Shown here piece after piece: positions 7,441-16,287 of a DNA stretch of 64,000 nt. The DNA lies in NCBI GenBank assembly GCA_002295925.1, contig DBGO01000010.1:62001-126000 (forward strand). The letters run 5' to 3'. A program made the position numbers and the translations under genes. Numbering within the stretch: position 1 is the first letter of the stretch; each line of letters begins with the position of its first letter. The DNA comes from Flavobacteriales bacterium UBA852 (GTDB taxonomy: Bacteria > Bacteroidota > Bacteroidia > Flavobacteriales_E > Vicingaceae). The notes below the pieces were generated by a model, which did no database searches, was not told the DNA's origin, and worked only from the letters and a program-made list of their open reading frames with translations.

Positions 7441-8832
7441 ATGCATCAAGAAATAAAAAAATATTTAGAAAAAAATAAAGACCGCTTTGTGGACGAACTT
7501 ATTGAATTGCTAAAAATTCCCTCGGTAAGTGCCGACCCAAAGTTCAATCACGAAGTGTTGAAAACCGCCGAAGCGGTTGAACAGCGATTGAAAGAAGCCG
7601 GAGCAGACTTAACCGAAATTTGCCTTACCAAAGGACATCCTATTGTGTATGGCGAAAAAATCATCAATCCCGATTTGCCTACGATTTTGGTTTACGGACA
7701 TTACGACGTGCAACCTGCCGACCCTATTGCCTTGTGGGATTCGCCACCTTTTGAACCCGTAATAAAAACTACCCCTATTCATCCGGAAGGTGCCATTTTT
7801 GCGCGTGGTGCTTGCGACGACAAAGGGCAAATGTATATGCACGTAAAAGCTTTTGAAGCAATGATTCAAACCGGTACACTGCCTTGCAATGTGAAATTTA
7901 TGATTGAAGGTGAAGAAGAAGTTGGCTCGGAAAATCTAGAAACATTTGTAAAAGAAAATAAAGAACGTTTAAAAGCCGATGTAATTCTTATTTCAGACAC
8001 CGGTATTATTGCCAACGACATTCCTTCCATTACCACCGGATTACGAGGGTTAAGCTATGTAGAAGTAGAAGTAACCGGTCCCAACCGCGATTTACACTCG
8101 GGACTTTACGGCGGCGGCGTGCCTAACCCCATAAATGTATTGGCAAAAATGATTGCCTCATTACACGATGAACACAAACACATTACCATTGAAGGTTTTT
8201 ATGATAATGTAGAAGAACTTTGGGCAGAAGAACGCGCAGAAATGGCAAAAGCACCTTTTAACGAAGAAGAATTTAAACAATCCATAGGATTAAAAGATGT
8301 TGAAGGTGAAGCCGGTTATACAACGCCCGAACGGTTATCTATTCGTCCTACTTTAGATGTAAACGGAATTTGGGGCGGTTACACAGGCGAAGGTGCCAAA
8401 ACAGTTATTCCTTCAAAAGCATACGCTAAAATTTCTATGCGTTTGGTTCCTCATCAATCATCTGATGAAATAACCAAAAAATTTACCGAGCATTTCTTGA
8501 AAATTGCTCCCAAATCGGTAGATGTGAAAGTTACACCGCACCACGGGGGTGAACCTTACGTTACACCTATAAACTTTCCGGGATATGTTGCCGCAGCAAA
8601 AGCTATGGAAGATACTTTTGGTAAAAAGCCCGTTCCGGTAAGAAGCGGCGGAAGTATTCCGATTGTGGCTTTATTTGAAAAAGAATTGGGCTTAAAATCT
8701 GTTTTAATGGGCTTTGGATTAGACAGTGATGCCATTCATTCGCCCAACGAGCATTTCGGTTTATTCAATTACTTTAAAGGAATTGAAACCATTCCGTTGT
8801 TTTACAAATATTTCACTGAAATAAACAAATAA
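7441..8832 (+). CDS. M20 family metallopeptidase (dipeptidase)
   Basis: Zinc-dependent exopeptidase of the M20 family, most like the CNDP-type dipeptidases. The 463 aa contain the metal ligand motif YGHYDVQP (His87, with catalytic Asp89), the bridging aspartate in RGACDDKGQ (about residues 122-130), the general-base glutamate and ligand in EGEEEVGS (156-163), and late motifs RSGGSIP and HSPNEHF that carry the remaining ligands. The dimerisation lid starts near residue 205 at GPNRDLHSG. No signal peptide is seen, so it probably acts on peptides in the cytoplasm. The gene follows engB by 2 bp. Confidence 0.92.
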   Translation: MHQEIKKYLEKNKDRFVDELIELLKIPSVSADPKFNHEVLKTAEAVEQRLKEAGADLTEICLTKGHPIVYGEKIINPDLPTILVYGHYDVQPADPIALWDSPPFEPVIKTTPIHPEGAIFARGACDDKGQMYMHVKAFEAMIQTGTLPCNVKFMIEGEEEVGSENLETFVKENKERLKADVILISDTGIIANDIPSITTGLRGLSYVEVEVTGPNRDLHSGLYGGGVPNPINVLAKMIASLHDEHKHITIEGFYDNVEELWAEERAEMAKAPFNEEEFKQSIGLKDVEGEAGYTTPERLSIRPTLDVNGIWGGYTGEGAKTVIPSKAYAKISMRLVPHQSSDEITKKFTEHFLKIAPKSVDVKVTPHHGGEPYVTPINFPGYVAAAKAMEDTFGKKPVPVRSGGSIPIVALFEKELGLKSVLMGFGLDSDAIHSPNEHFGLFNYFKGIETIPLFYKYFTEINK

Positions 8833-8839
8833 TTGTACA

Positions 8840-9316
8840 ATGAACCTGTTTTCAAATATATCCGTAAAAGGGGCATTTTTATTACTGCTCCTTTTATCTC
8901 TTTTGTTCCAATCTTGCACCATTCACGATGTAGAAGTTTTGGGCGTTGAAAACTTTAACGCTGAGAACATCAGTACCGACGGTATTTCGGTGGGGGTAGA
9001 TGTGAAAATTAAAAATCCGAACAGTTTTGCCATAAAGGTGAAAAAAATTGAATTGGATGTATATGTAAAAAAAGATTTATTGGCAACCACCCATTTGGAC
9101 AAAACCATTAAAATAAAGCCCAAATCTACCCAAACCTATCATTTTGTTATCAGTGACAAAAATGGCTCGTTGAACAAAAAACTGATTCCCAAACTTATGC
9201 TCAACGGACTGACAGGCGGAAAATTCCCCATAAAATACGACGGGTATGTAAAAGGAAAAGTTTTTATTTTCAGTAAAAAAATTCCGGTTAGCGGAAAAGA
9301 GGAATTTAGCTTTTAA
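8840..9316 (+). CDS. LEA14-like (LEA type 2) lipoprotein
   Basis: The N-terminus is a lipoprotein signal: hydrophobic segment residues 10-22 ending in the lipobox LFQSC, with Cys26 as lipidation site. The remaining ~130 aa read as the single beta-sandwich of the LEA14/water-stress family: VGVDVKIKNPNSFAIKV (about 51-67) is the typical signature, followed by alternating strands. In bacteria such proteins are envelope lipoproteins of unknown role. It starts 7 bp after the peptidase stop and closes the 6.0-9.3 kb run. Confidence 0.85.
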   Translation: MNLFSNISVKGAFLLLLLLSLLFQSCTIHDVEVLGVENFNAENISTDGISVGVDVKIKNPNSFAIKVKKIELDVYVKKDLLATTHLDKTIKIKPKSTQTYHFVISDKNGSLNKKLIPKLMLNGLTGGKFPIKYDGYVKGKVFIFSKKIPVSGKEEFSF

Positions 9317-9366
9317 TTTCTGTCATTTTTCGGCATTTTGGAAACATCTCCCTAATATAAAAGAGT

Positions 9367-10083
9367 TTAGTTAAATTTCAATTTCGAATAATCTTTCAAT
9401 ACTGTTTCTACAAACTGAATATTGGGCATTTCGGTTTGTATTCCGGTAGTGGCTTTAATTTTATCTGCCAATTGATTGACAAGTTTATAATTTTTATCGC
9501 TAATTGCTTTTTTATATGCTTTGGCAATAATTTCCACATCTTTATCCGAAAGTTTTTTTACTTGCACAAATTGAGGTTGGTAATCATCTGTAACCGGTGC
9601 TAAAATCGTGTCTTTGGTCAATGAGGTTTTGGGTTTTAAACTGATAACACGCGTTCCGGCAGCCATATCACCCAAACGTTGCCCTTTTCCGTTAAACAAT
9701 ATCGCTATTGCTGCAGCTGTTCCGCCGCTCATATGGATTTCGAACAAGCCAAAAAGCCATCGCAAAAAATAACTGCCTATACCGGCTTGCGAGCCATCGG
9801 CTTTTATCACTTTTATTTTGGTAATCATCTTGCCAAAGCTTTGCCCGTTGAACATCAATTCCAATATAAAATGATAGAATAAATAAGGTAAAATTAAAAT
9901 AATAAATTGCCACTCCTCAATATCCACAAGCAAGTCAGTGGCATCCAAAAAATAAAAAATCAGCAACACGTAGGCATACATAAATATCACATCCAACAAG
10001 CCGGCTAACATCCGAGCGCCTACCGATGCCACATCGTAATTTAACGTTACATTTTGGGCTGTATTTATCTGAACAGTTGCCAT
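9367..10083 (-). CDS. RDD family membrane protein
   Basis: The 238 aa contain an RDD domain: VGARMLAGLLDVIFMYAYV (about residues 21-39) with the first Arg and Asp, two further hydrophobic segments (about 55-80 and 128-150), and the closing GQRLGDMAAGTRVISLK. The C-terminal ~75 residues are cytoplasmic and helical. RDD proteins are linked to ion transport in some bacteria, but no transport is shown here. It is transcribed divergently from the SpoIIM-MoxR operon, and RDD genes often accompany such operons in Bacteroidota, which suggests a common envelope process. Confidence 0.88.
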   Translation of the reverse strand: MATVQINTAQNVTLNYDVASVGARMLAGLLDVIFMYAYVLLIFYFLDATDLLVDIEEWQFIILILPYLFYHFILELMFNGQSFGKMITKIKVIKADGSQAGIGSYFLRWLFGLFEIHMSGGTAAAIAILFNGKGQRLGDMAAGTRVISLKPKTSLTKDTILAPVTDDYQPQFVQVKKLSDKDVEIIAKAYKKAISDKNYKLVNQLADKIKATTGIQTEMPNIQFVETVLKDYSKLKFN

Positions 10084-10117
10084 AAAGCAATTATAACGAT
10101 TTTTTGCTATATTTTCA

Positions 10118-10147
10118 TTTGCTGCAGTTCAAAATTTTATATATTTG
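10118..10147 (+). promoter_or_regulatory. Promoter (TTTG-18-TATATTTG) ahead of the SpoIIM-MoxR operon
   Basis: TTTG at 10118-10121 and TATATTTG at 10140-10147 are separated by 18 bp, close to the Bacteroidota consensus TTTG-N19-TAnnTTTG. The transcript would begin at or beside the ATG at 10152, giving a leaderless or near-leaderless mRNA. Confidence 0.55.
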
Positions 10148-10151
10148 TTAT

Positions 10152-11123
10152 ATGCGTGAGATTGTTTTTATAAAAAAGAACAAAGAAAAATGGTTACAGT
10201 ACGAAGAAATGCTCAACGGCAAAAGTACGATCTCTGCCGATGAACTGAGCGAACTGTACGTGCAACTTATCAACGATTTATCTTACGCCAAAACATTTTA
10301 TCCCGGCAGCAGCGTTGCCGAGTATTTGAATACTTTGGCTGCTCAAACACATCACCTAATCTACAAAAACAAGAAAGAAAGCTCAAAAAGGATTATTTCT
10401 TTTTGGAAAACCGAACTGCCGCTTTTAATGTATGATGTGCGAAAATATTTATACATCTCGTTCATTGTTTTCACTTTAAGCTTTTTAATCGGATGGATTT
10501 CTTCTGCTTACGACGACAGTTTTGTGCGGCTGATTTTAGGTGATTATTACGTAAACATGACCATTGAAAACATAGAAAAAGGCGATCCTATGGCGGTTTA
10601 CAAAGAAGAAAAAGAATTGAATATGTTTTTTGGCATAACGCTAAATAATATAATGGTATCGTTTTACGCATTTATTTTGGGAATATTTTTCAGCTTTGGC
10701 AGTATTTGGATAATGCTTTCAAACGGGATAATGCTGGGCAGTTTTATGTATTTCTTTAAACAATACAATGTGTTTACCGATGCGCTTAAAACAGTATGGA
10801 TACACGGCACATTGGAAATATCAGCAATTATTATTGCGGGCTGTGCGGGTATTGTTATGGGTTCTTCTTTTATTTTCCCGGGCACATACAGCAGAATGAA
10901 AGCATTTTCAAAAGGTGCTTTGCGCGGGGTAAAAATCATTACCGGATTAATTCCCGTATTCATTTTAGCCGGATTTTTGGAAAGTTTTGTTACCCGATAT
11001 ACCGAAATGCCTCTTTGGCTCAGTTTATTCATTATCTTTGGTTCGTTAACCTTTATTATTTGGTATTTTATTATTTATCCTAAACACTTACACCAAAAAT
11101 TTATTAAAAATGGAAATTTATAA
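10152..11123 (+). CDS. Stage II sporulation protein M-like (SpoIIM/DUF95) membrane protein
   Basis: Integral membrane protein of 323 aa with about five or six hydrophobic segments in its second half and a soluble helical N-terminal ~95 residues. The late motif ISAIIIAGCAGIVMG followed by GTYSRMKAFSKGALRG is characteristic of the SpoIIM family, which in non-sporulating Bacteroidota occurs beside RDD, DUF4129 and MoxR genes. I chose ATG 10152 (MREIVFIKKNKEKW) rather than an upstream TTG at 10104, because the extra residues look like translated promoter. The next gene starts 14 bp before its stop. Function unknown. Confidence 0.85.
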   Translation: MREIVFIKKNKEKWLQYEEMLNGKSTISADELSELYVQLINDLSYAKTFYPGSSVAEYLNTLAAQTHHLIYKNKKESSKRIISFWKTELPLLMYDVRKYLYISFIVFTLSFLIGWISSAYDDSFVRLILGDYYVNMTIENIEKGDPMAVYKEEKELNMFFGITLNNIMVSFYAFILGIFFSFGSIWIMLSNGIMLGSFMYFFKQYNVFTDALKTVWIHGTLEISAIIIAGCAGIVMGSSFIFPGTYSRMKAFSKGALRGVKIITGLIPVFILAGFLESFVTRYTEMPLWLSLFIIFGSLTFIIWYFIIYPKHLHQKFIKNGNL

Positions 11124-12051
11124 AGAACGTAATTTCAGCGAAGTATTCTCAGACAGTTTTGGCTTTATACGCCAAAATTTTAAATCAATACTGTTAAGCT
11201 TTTTAATTATTGCCGGACCGTTTGTGTTTATACGGGCATTTTCGGCAAGTTATATTCTTGCCAATTCTTTTGGTAATATTTATGGCAACTCGTTGGGAAC
11301 TTTCTCCATAGGTTCTATCATCAGTTTAATCTTTGGCGTTTTATCTTATCTTATTATATTGGGCATTGTAGCCGAATACTACTTTATAAAAGCTGAAAAT
11401 CCGGATGCAGATATCAATTATCAAGACATCATTCAACGGTTAAAGAAAGACTTTGGGATTTTATTCTCTACTTTTTTATACACCTTGCTTTTAAGTCTTT
11501 TGGTAGGTCTTGCTTTTGGTATAGTATTTTTTGTTTTTGGAATGTTGCTTGCCGGTGTGCCCATTGTAGGTGCAATACTGATGTTCTTTTTAGTTATCGG
11601 GCTTTTTATCATTGTTCCTAATTTATCTTTTTTAGTTGTTGCATTATATATGATCCGTTTGAAAGACAGAAAAAGTTTTAGTGATGCTTTGAGCATTGCT
11701 TATAACTTAACAATGGAAAATTATTGGCAAACGTGGGTGGTAGTGTTTGTGGCAATGTTGTTGGTTTCGGTAATTATTGGTGTAAGCAGTTTTATATTGG
11801 GAATACTTATTGCCGTTCAAGCATTTAATACGGCATCCGTATCTACCGATTCATTCAGTTGGGTTTCGATTGTGGGCTTTTTTATTGAATTTGTAACGCA
11901 ATTTATTCAAATGATTTTAATTTTTATCACAATGCTATGGGCATTTAGTTTATATGAAAAGAAATTCGCCGTTGGTATGCAACAAAAACTCAACGAAATT
12001 GGAAATACCGAATCCGACAGCAATAACGATGACCAACCTCTAATCATTTAA
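11110..12051 (+). CDS. Polytopic membrane protein of the MoxR operon
   Basis: The 313 aa begin with a short amphipathic stretch (YKERNFSEVFSDSFGFIRQNF) split by few charged residues and then show about six hydrophobic segments (near residues 25-45, 65-88, 115-145, 150-180, 205-235, 250-278). Two long strongly hydrophobic stretches without charge lie at 120-140 and 145-175. The tail is acidic and polar (NTESDSNNDD). It resembles the multi-pass DUF4013/GlpQ-membrane-domain-like proteins found in such clusters, but I do not recognise a defining motif. It overlaps the SpoIIM gene by 14 bp. Confidence 0.75.
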   Translation: MEIYKERNFSEVFSDSFGFIRQNFKSILLSFLIIAGPFVFIRAFSASYILANSFGNIYGNSLGTFSIGSIISLIFGVLSYLIILGIVAEYYFIKAENPDADINYQDIIQRLKKDFGILFSTFLYTLLLSLLVGLAFGIVFFVFGMLLAGVPIVGAILMFFLVIGLFIIVPNLSFLVVALYMIRLKDRKSFSDALSIAYNLTMENYWQTWVVVFVAMLLVSVIIGVSSFILGILIAVQAFNTASVSTDSFSWVSIVGFFIEFVTQFIQMILIFITMLWAFSLYEKKFAVGMQQKLNEIGNTESDSNNDDQPLII

Positions 12052-12061
12052 ATGATTATCT

Positions 12062-12727
12062 TTGGCAGCAAGCAAGCAAGATACCATCTCGCAATTACGC
12101 ATTCCTACGCATGAGGAAATGCATAAGTTTTGGGACAATCCCGACCTGACATATAACGAGGATGTTACCCCCCAAAGCGAAAATATAATTGCTTACCTGT
12201 TTCGCAAATTTTTTGAATGGCTTGAAGATTTATTCGGCAAGGCGCACGTAGATACTGCTTGGACTTATATCGAAATTATATTGGTGTTGTTCTTGGTTTA
12301 TTTTGTGCTTACCCGAATTTTTAAATTCGGATTGTTCAATATCTTTTCCAAAAAGAACAAAAAAACAGCCAACCAAGTGATTTTAAACGATTGGCAAGAA
12401 GATATTCACGCCATCAATTTTGATGATAAAATTAATCAGGCGCTCAAAGACCAAAATTATCGCGAAGCCATTCGATTGCGCTTTCTTAAAGTATTGAAGT
12501 TACTCACAGATAATGACTACATCCATTGGTCGATAGAAAAAACCAATCGCGACTATTTAAACGAAATGTCGAATAAACAACTGAAAGAACCTTTTGAAAA
12601 AACCGTTTTGATTTTTGACTATGTCTGGTATGGCGAGTTTGATATCGAAACACATGATGATTATGTAATATTTGAGCAACAATTTATCGCTGCCGAAAAA
12701 TCCTTAAACAACCGTGAAAAAAATTAA
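12062..12727 (+). CDS. DUF4129 domain-containing protein
   Basis: The 221 aa have one membrane segment (about residues 68-86, YIEIILVLFLVYFVLTRIF) and a C-terminal cytoplasmic domain of the DUF4129 type: YREAIRLRFLKVLKLL (about 136-151), IHWSIEKTNRDYLNEM and FDYVWYGEF. The motif LRIPTHEEMHKFWDNPDLTY near residue 12 belongs to the extracytoplasmic part, so the start must be upstream of it. The only in-frame candidate is TTG at 12062; the ATG at 12052 is out of frame. Related proteins often have a signal peptide before this region, which is absent here. Member of the MoxR operon. Confidence 0.75.
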   Translation: MAASKQDTISQLRIPTHEEMHKFWDNPDLTYNEDVTPQSENIIAYLFRKFFEWLEDLFGKAHVDTAWTYIEIILVLFLVYFVLTRIFKFGLFNIFSKKNKKTANQVILNDWQEDIHAINFDDKINQALKDQNYREAIRLRFLKVLKLLTDNDYIHWSIEKTNRDYLNEMSNKQLKEPFEKTVLIFDYVWYGEFDIETHDDYVIFEQQFIAAEKSLNNREKN

Positions 12728-13907
12728 GCAATACAAATATCATCTTATTGCCTTGCTGGTTGTGCTTATTGTGATTTTGGCCGATATGTACAAACCCAAA
12801 AAACTCAATTGGTTTCCATCGTACACGGCAGAAGATAAAATTCCTTTTGGCACCTATATTCTTTATAATACATTAAGCGATGTATTTCCAAATCAGCCGA
12901 TAATAAGCACTTATTATCCGCCCTATAACACATTAAAAAAAGATTCGGCTGTTGCCAATTATTTATTCATCAACAGAAATATTTCTTTTTCTAAATTTGA
13001 TTTAAATAAACTAATGCCTTTCGCCTATAAAGGCGGAAATGTATTTTTAGCAGGCGAAGATTTTAATTGGGAATTTTTGGACACTTTCAACATTAAAATC
13101 CATTATTACATTCCGGATAATGAACGTATTTCTTTACTTGACAATCCCGACACCATCAGTTATAATTTTACAGCAAAACCATATAAAAGAAGCGAGAATT
13201 ATTATTTCAAAAAAGATTATTTATATCAACATTTCACCTCTTATGATACGACACAAACCGAAGTTTTAGGCATCAATTCATACGGAAAACCAAATTTTAT
13301 CCGCATCAAACACGGAAAAGGTTATTTCTATATCAATCTTTTGCCTCAAATGTTCACCAACTACCAATTAGCCGATACAGCCAATTACGATTATGCCTAT
13401 CACGCATTATCTTATTTACCTGCAAACAACCGGATAATTTGGGATGAAAATTTCAAAATTGGCAAGCGTGTAATCACTTCACCTTTGCGATTTATATTAA
13501 CCAATAAACCGTTGCGCAACGCCTACTATTTGCTGCTTTTCTTAATCTTGTTGTTTTTTGTTTTTGAAGCAAAACGCAAACAGCGCATTATTCCCGAAAT
13601 TTCGCCTCCGACAAATGCCACTATGGAATTTATTGATGTTATGGGAAGATTGTATTTTAATAACGAATCGCCTGAGGCAACAGCTCAAAAAAAGCTGTAT
13701 TTTTGGATGAATTACATCCGCTTGCATTACAAAACCAAACCCGAAAACTCAGATGAGTCAATCCATAAAATTGCTCAAATGAGCGGCGTAAAAAAAGATT
13801 TGATTATAAAAATATTTTCTTATAAAGACAAACCTTATATCAATGAAAAAGAGTTAATAACCTTACATACATTACTCACCGAATTTTATAAAACCAAAAA
13901 GAAATAA
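12714..13907 (+). CDS. DUF4350 domain-containing membrane protein
   Basis: The 397 aa start at a GTG, overlap the previous gene by 14 bp, and open with a membrane segment (about residues 10-24). A lumenal alpha/beta region follows (about 35-240), with KIPFGTYILYNTL and GGNVFLAGEDF typical of the DUF4350 fold, then a second membrane segment (about 264-282) and a cytoplasmic helical tail. Such proteins occur between DUF4129 and MoxR genes in many Bacteroidota. Activity unknown. Confidence 0.78.
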   Translation: MKKIKQYKYHLIALLVVLIVILADMYKPKKLNWFPSYTAEDKIPFGTYILYNTLSDVFPNQPIISTYYPPYNTLKKDSAVANYLFINRNISFSKFDLNKLMPFAYKGGNVFLAGEDFNWEFLDTFNIKIHYYIPDNERISLLDNPDTISYNFTAKPYKRSENYYFKKDYLYQHFTSYDTTQTEVLGINSYGKPNFIRIKHGKGYFYINLLPQMFTNYQLADTANYDYAYHALSYLPANNRIIWDENFKIGKRVITSPLRFILTNKPLRNAYYLLLFLILLFFVFEAKRKQRIIPEISPPTNATMEFIDVMGRLYFNNESPEATAQKKLYFWMNYIRLHYKTKPENSDESIHKIAQMSGVKKDLIIKIFSYKDKPYINEKELITLHTLLTEFYKTKKK

Positions 13908-13910
13908 CTT

Positions 13911-14909
13911 ATGGAAAATACCGAAAATATAACTCCTGAAAACAATTTTGAAAACAGATTGGACTTAACGGAATTTAAAGATGTTACGGGAAAAATAAAA
14001 TCTGAAATAGGAAAAATTATAGTGGGGCAAGACCAAATGATAGAATTGCTTTTAATTGCCTTACTTTCCGACGGACACGTTTTGATTGAAGGTGTGCCTG
14101 GCGTAGCCAAAACGCTTACGGCAAAAATTTTGGCCAAAACAATTGATGTAAAATTCAACCGAATTCAGTTCACACCTGATTTAATGCCATCAGACATTAT
14201 CGGAACAACGGTTTTTAATCAAAAAACATCAGAATTTGAATTTCATCACGGTCCGCTTTTCTCCAATATGGTACTGATTGATGAAATAAACCGTTCGCCG
14301 GCAAAAACGCAATCGGCATTGTTTGAGGTAATGGAAGAACGCCAAATAACAGTTGACGGCACAACTCACTTGCTTCCTCCGCCTTTTATGGTAATGGCAA
14401 CACAAAACCCTGTGGAACACGAGGGAACATACCGTTTACCTGAGGCACAATTAGACCGCTTTTTACTCAAAATAAATGTTGATTATCCAACATTGGAACA
14501 AGAAACCGAAATTTTAATGCGTTTTCATAAAAACAACGACCGTTTGGATTTATCAGCAATAAACACTGTTATAACTCCGGCTCAATTAGCCAAATTCAAA
14601 AAATTGGCACATCAGGTTATTGTAGAAAACCATTTGATTGAATACATTGCCAAGATAGTTCAGCAAACCAGAGAAAGTGCCGATTTATTTTTGGGAGCTT
14701 CGCCAAGAGCTTCTTTAGCAGTTTTAAGTTGTGTAAAATCTTACGCAGCCATGCAAGGGCGCGATTTTGTATCACCCGAAGATATTCAATACATCACTCC
14801 TTTTGTATTAAAACACAGAATTATTGCCACACCCGAAAAAGAAATGGAAGGTATAAGCAATGAAGAAATTATTAAAGATTTGATTGCATCTGTTGAAGTA
14901 CCCCGATAA
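13911..14909 (+). CDS. MoxR-type AAA+ ATPase
   Basis: AAA+ chaperone-like ATPase that in other bacteria activates von Willebrand-type partners at the membrane. The 332 aa show Walker A GVPGVAKT (about residues 63-70), Walker B VLIDEINR (about 120-127), sensor-like MATQNPVEHEGTYRLPEAQL (about 162-181) and the lid domain. Length is normal. It is the last gene of the 10.1-14.9 kb operon. The usual next gene, a DUF58 protein, is missing: one base after its stop the convergent SPOR gene ends. Confidence 0.93.
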   Translation: MENTENITPENNFENRLDLTEFKDVTGKIKSEIGKIIVGQDQMIELLLIALLSDGHVLIEGVPGVAKTLTAKILAKTIDVKFNRIQFTPDLMPSDIIGTTVFNQKTSEFEFHHGPLFSNMVLIDEINRSPAKTQSALFEVMEERQITVDGTTHLLPPPFMVMATQNPVEHEGTYRLPEAQLDRFLLKINVDYPTLEQETEILMRFHKNNDRLDLSAINTVITPAQLAKFKKLAHQVIVENHLIEYIAKIVQQTRESADLFLGASPRASLAVLSCVKSYAAMQGRDFVSPEDIQYITPFVLKHRIIATPEKEMEGISNEEIIKDLIASVEVPR

Positions 14910-14910
14910 G

Positions 14911-15309
14911 TTACTCGGGGCACACTTCAATATTATCTTTTACAATAAATGAATTGGGATAACTTTCTGCCAATTTATTTTTAAGTCTCCAAGCATCTGT
15001 TTTTGTAAAACAATTGCCAACTCGCACCTTGAAATAAGGTTGCTCATAAATAACATATACCGCCAATTCGGGAAATTCGGTTTTTAGCTTGGCTTTAATT
15101 TGATGCGCCGGTTTTTGCTTGGTACCGGTATAAAGCTGTAATCGGTAACCGGCAGTTTTTGCCACTTGCTCAACATATACTTTGTTTACCTGCTCAACGC
15201 CCGAAAAATCAGTAACCTGAGCTGTTGTATCCGTTTGTGCGTTTAAGTGTGCTGCAAACGAAAACAAAAAGAAAAAAAGGAATGATATGGCAAGCTTTTT
15301 ACAATTCAT
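14911..15309 (-). CDS. Secreted SPOR-domain protein
   Basis: The 132 aa carry a signal peptide (about residues 1-24, ending AHLNAQT) and a C-terminal SPOR-like module (about 54-128): GYRLQLYTGTKQKPAHQIKA, FKVRVGNCFTKTDAWRLKN. In the SPOR family this fold binds glycan strands freed of stem peptides, so the protein probably works in the periplasm near sites of wall turnover. Its ATG overlaps the stop of the universal stress gene by one base (TAATG), so translation is probably coupled. It ends one base from the convergent moxR stop. Confidence 0.85.
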   Translation of the reverse strand: MNCKKLAISFLFFFLFSFAAHLNAQTDTTAQVTDFSGVEQVNKVYVEQVAKTAGYRLQLYTGTKQKPAHQIKAKLKTEFPELAVYVIYEQPYFKVRVGNCFTKTDAWRLKNKLAESYPNSFIVKDNIEVCPE

Positions 15310-16172
15310 TAATCATCTAATTTAATGCTTAAAATAGGCAATTTTATTTCGTTTAATATATTTTCGGTTACCGAATGTCCAAATATTTTACGGTAACTGT
15401 GCGAATGGAATGTGATTAAATCCATCTCGAATAAATCGGCTGCAAAATATATGCCTTTTTCTACCGTATCATCGTTTATATGTTGATATTCAAAATCTTT
15501 ATCTTCAAAAACTTCGTCAATTTCTTCTGTGCCAATTAAAAATTCTTCTGTGGTTGAGAAATATCCGGGTGTAGAAATATTTAAGATGAATTTTTCTTTT
15601 GCTCCGGGAACAAATTTCAATACCGACTTAATATAATCGATACTTTTTTTCTCGCCCTTTATATCTATGGAAATGCCCACTTTATTTGGTGCATTTAGCT
15701 CAGCATTATGCGGAACAGCAATAACCGGTACAGGCGATTTTCGGATAACCAATGCCGCTGTATTGCCAATTAATTTATCCACCCAACTTTTTCCTTCGCC
15801 ATGTGCGCCCATTACTATTAAATCGGCTTGATTTTTATCAAAATGGGCAATCATATCCACCACGTCAAAGTCTAACCCAATTTGATAAGTTGCTTTATAC
15901 CCTTCTTTACACAGTTTATCTGCTTGTTTTTGTAATAATTCGGCAACTGTTTTTCTTTTTTCTTCAATAATTGTATCAATCAATTCATTGTTTGCTGCTG
16001 CTTGCCACTGATAATCGGCATCAAAAATTTGTGATGCGGCATATTCGCTCAAAAAAGCATTGATATTATGAAACAATATTATTTCATCGTTATTTTTTTG
16101 TGCTATTATTTTGGCATATTCTACAGCTTTGTCGGCTGTTTTTGAAAAATCGGTTAGTGCAATTATTTTCAT
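15309..16172 (-). CDS. Universal stress protein with two UspA domains
   Basis: The 287 aa contain an intact N-terminal UspA domain (about residues 1-140) with the ATP-binding pattern GAHGEGKSWVDKLIGNTA (G-2x-G-9x-G-[ST] type), and a second, degenerate half (about 145-287) ending in HSVTENILNEIKLPILSIK, where the glycine loop is only partly kept. Tandem Usp proteins of this length are common in Bacteroidota; they are soluble and associated with stress and nucleotide binding. A TATTTTTG element lies 20 bp upstream, so this gene probably starts the transcript that also carries the SPOR gene. Confidence 0.9.
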   Translation of the reverse strand: MKIIALTDFSKTADKAVEYAKIIAQKNNDEIILFHNINAFLSEYAASQIFDADYQWQAAANNELIDTIIEEKRKTVAELLQKQADKLCKEGYKATYQIGLDFDVVDMIAHFDKNQADLIVMGAHGEGKSWVDKLIGNTAALVIRKSPVPVIAVPHNAELNAPNKVGISIDIKGEKKSIDYIKSVLKFVPGAKEKFILNISTPGYFSTTEEFLIGTEEIDEVFEDKDFEYQHINDDTVEKGIYFAADLFEMDLITFHSHSYRKIFGHSVTENILNEIKLPILSIKLDD

Positions 16173-16191
16173 CTTTTAGTCTTATTTTTTA

Positions 16192-16199
16192 CAAAAATA
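16192..16199 (-). promoter_or_regulatory. -7 promoter element (TATTTTTG) for the universal stress gene
   Basis: Minus-strand TATTTTTG (plus CAAAAATA) matches TAnnTTTG and lies 19 bp before the ATG at 16172, implying a short leader. No clear -33 element was found. Confidence 0.5.
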
Positions 16200-16230
16200 C
16201 ATCAATTATATTGTATTGGGGAATAAATAT

Positions 16231-16268
16231 AAAAAAAGTGCACCGACAAATTGCCGATGCACTTTAAA
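16231..16268 (-). terminator. Intrinsic terminator of the T9SS cargo gene
   Basis: Read on the minus strand, AAAGTGCA and TGCACTTT pair perfectly, with CGGC/GTCG-type pairs extending the stem inward, and the hairpin is followed by seven T. It lies about 20 bp past the stop of the 709-aa gene. Confidence 0.8.
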
Positions 16269-16287
16269 TTAGTGTTTTAAATTATAG

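Noticed and set aside
10104..10151. Upstream TTG start for the SpoIIM-like gene
   Set aside because: The added residues overlap the TTTG/TATATTTG promoter, and the ATG at 10152 begins a normal N-terminus.
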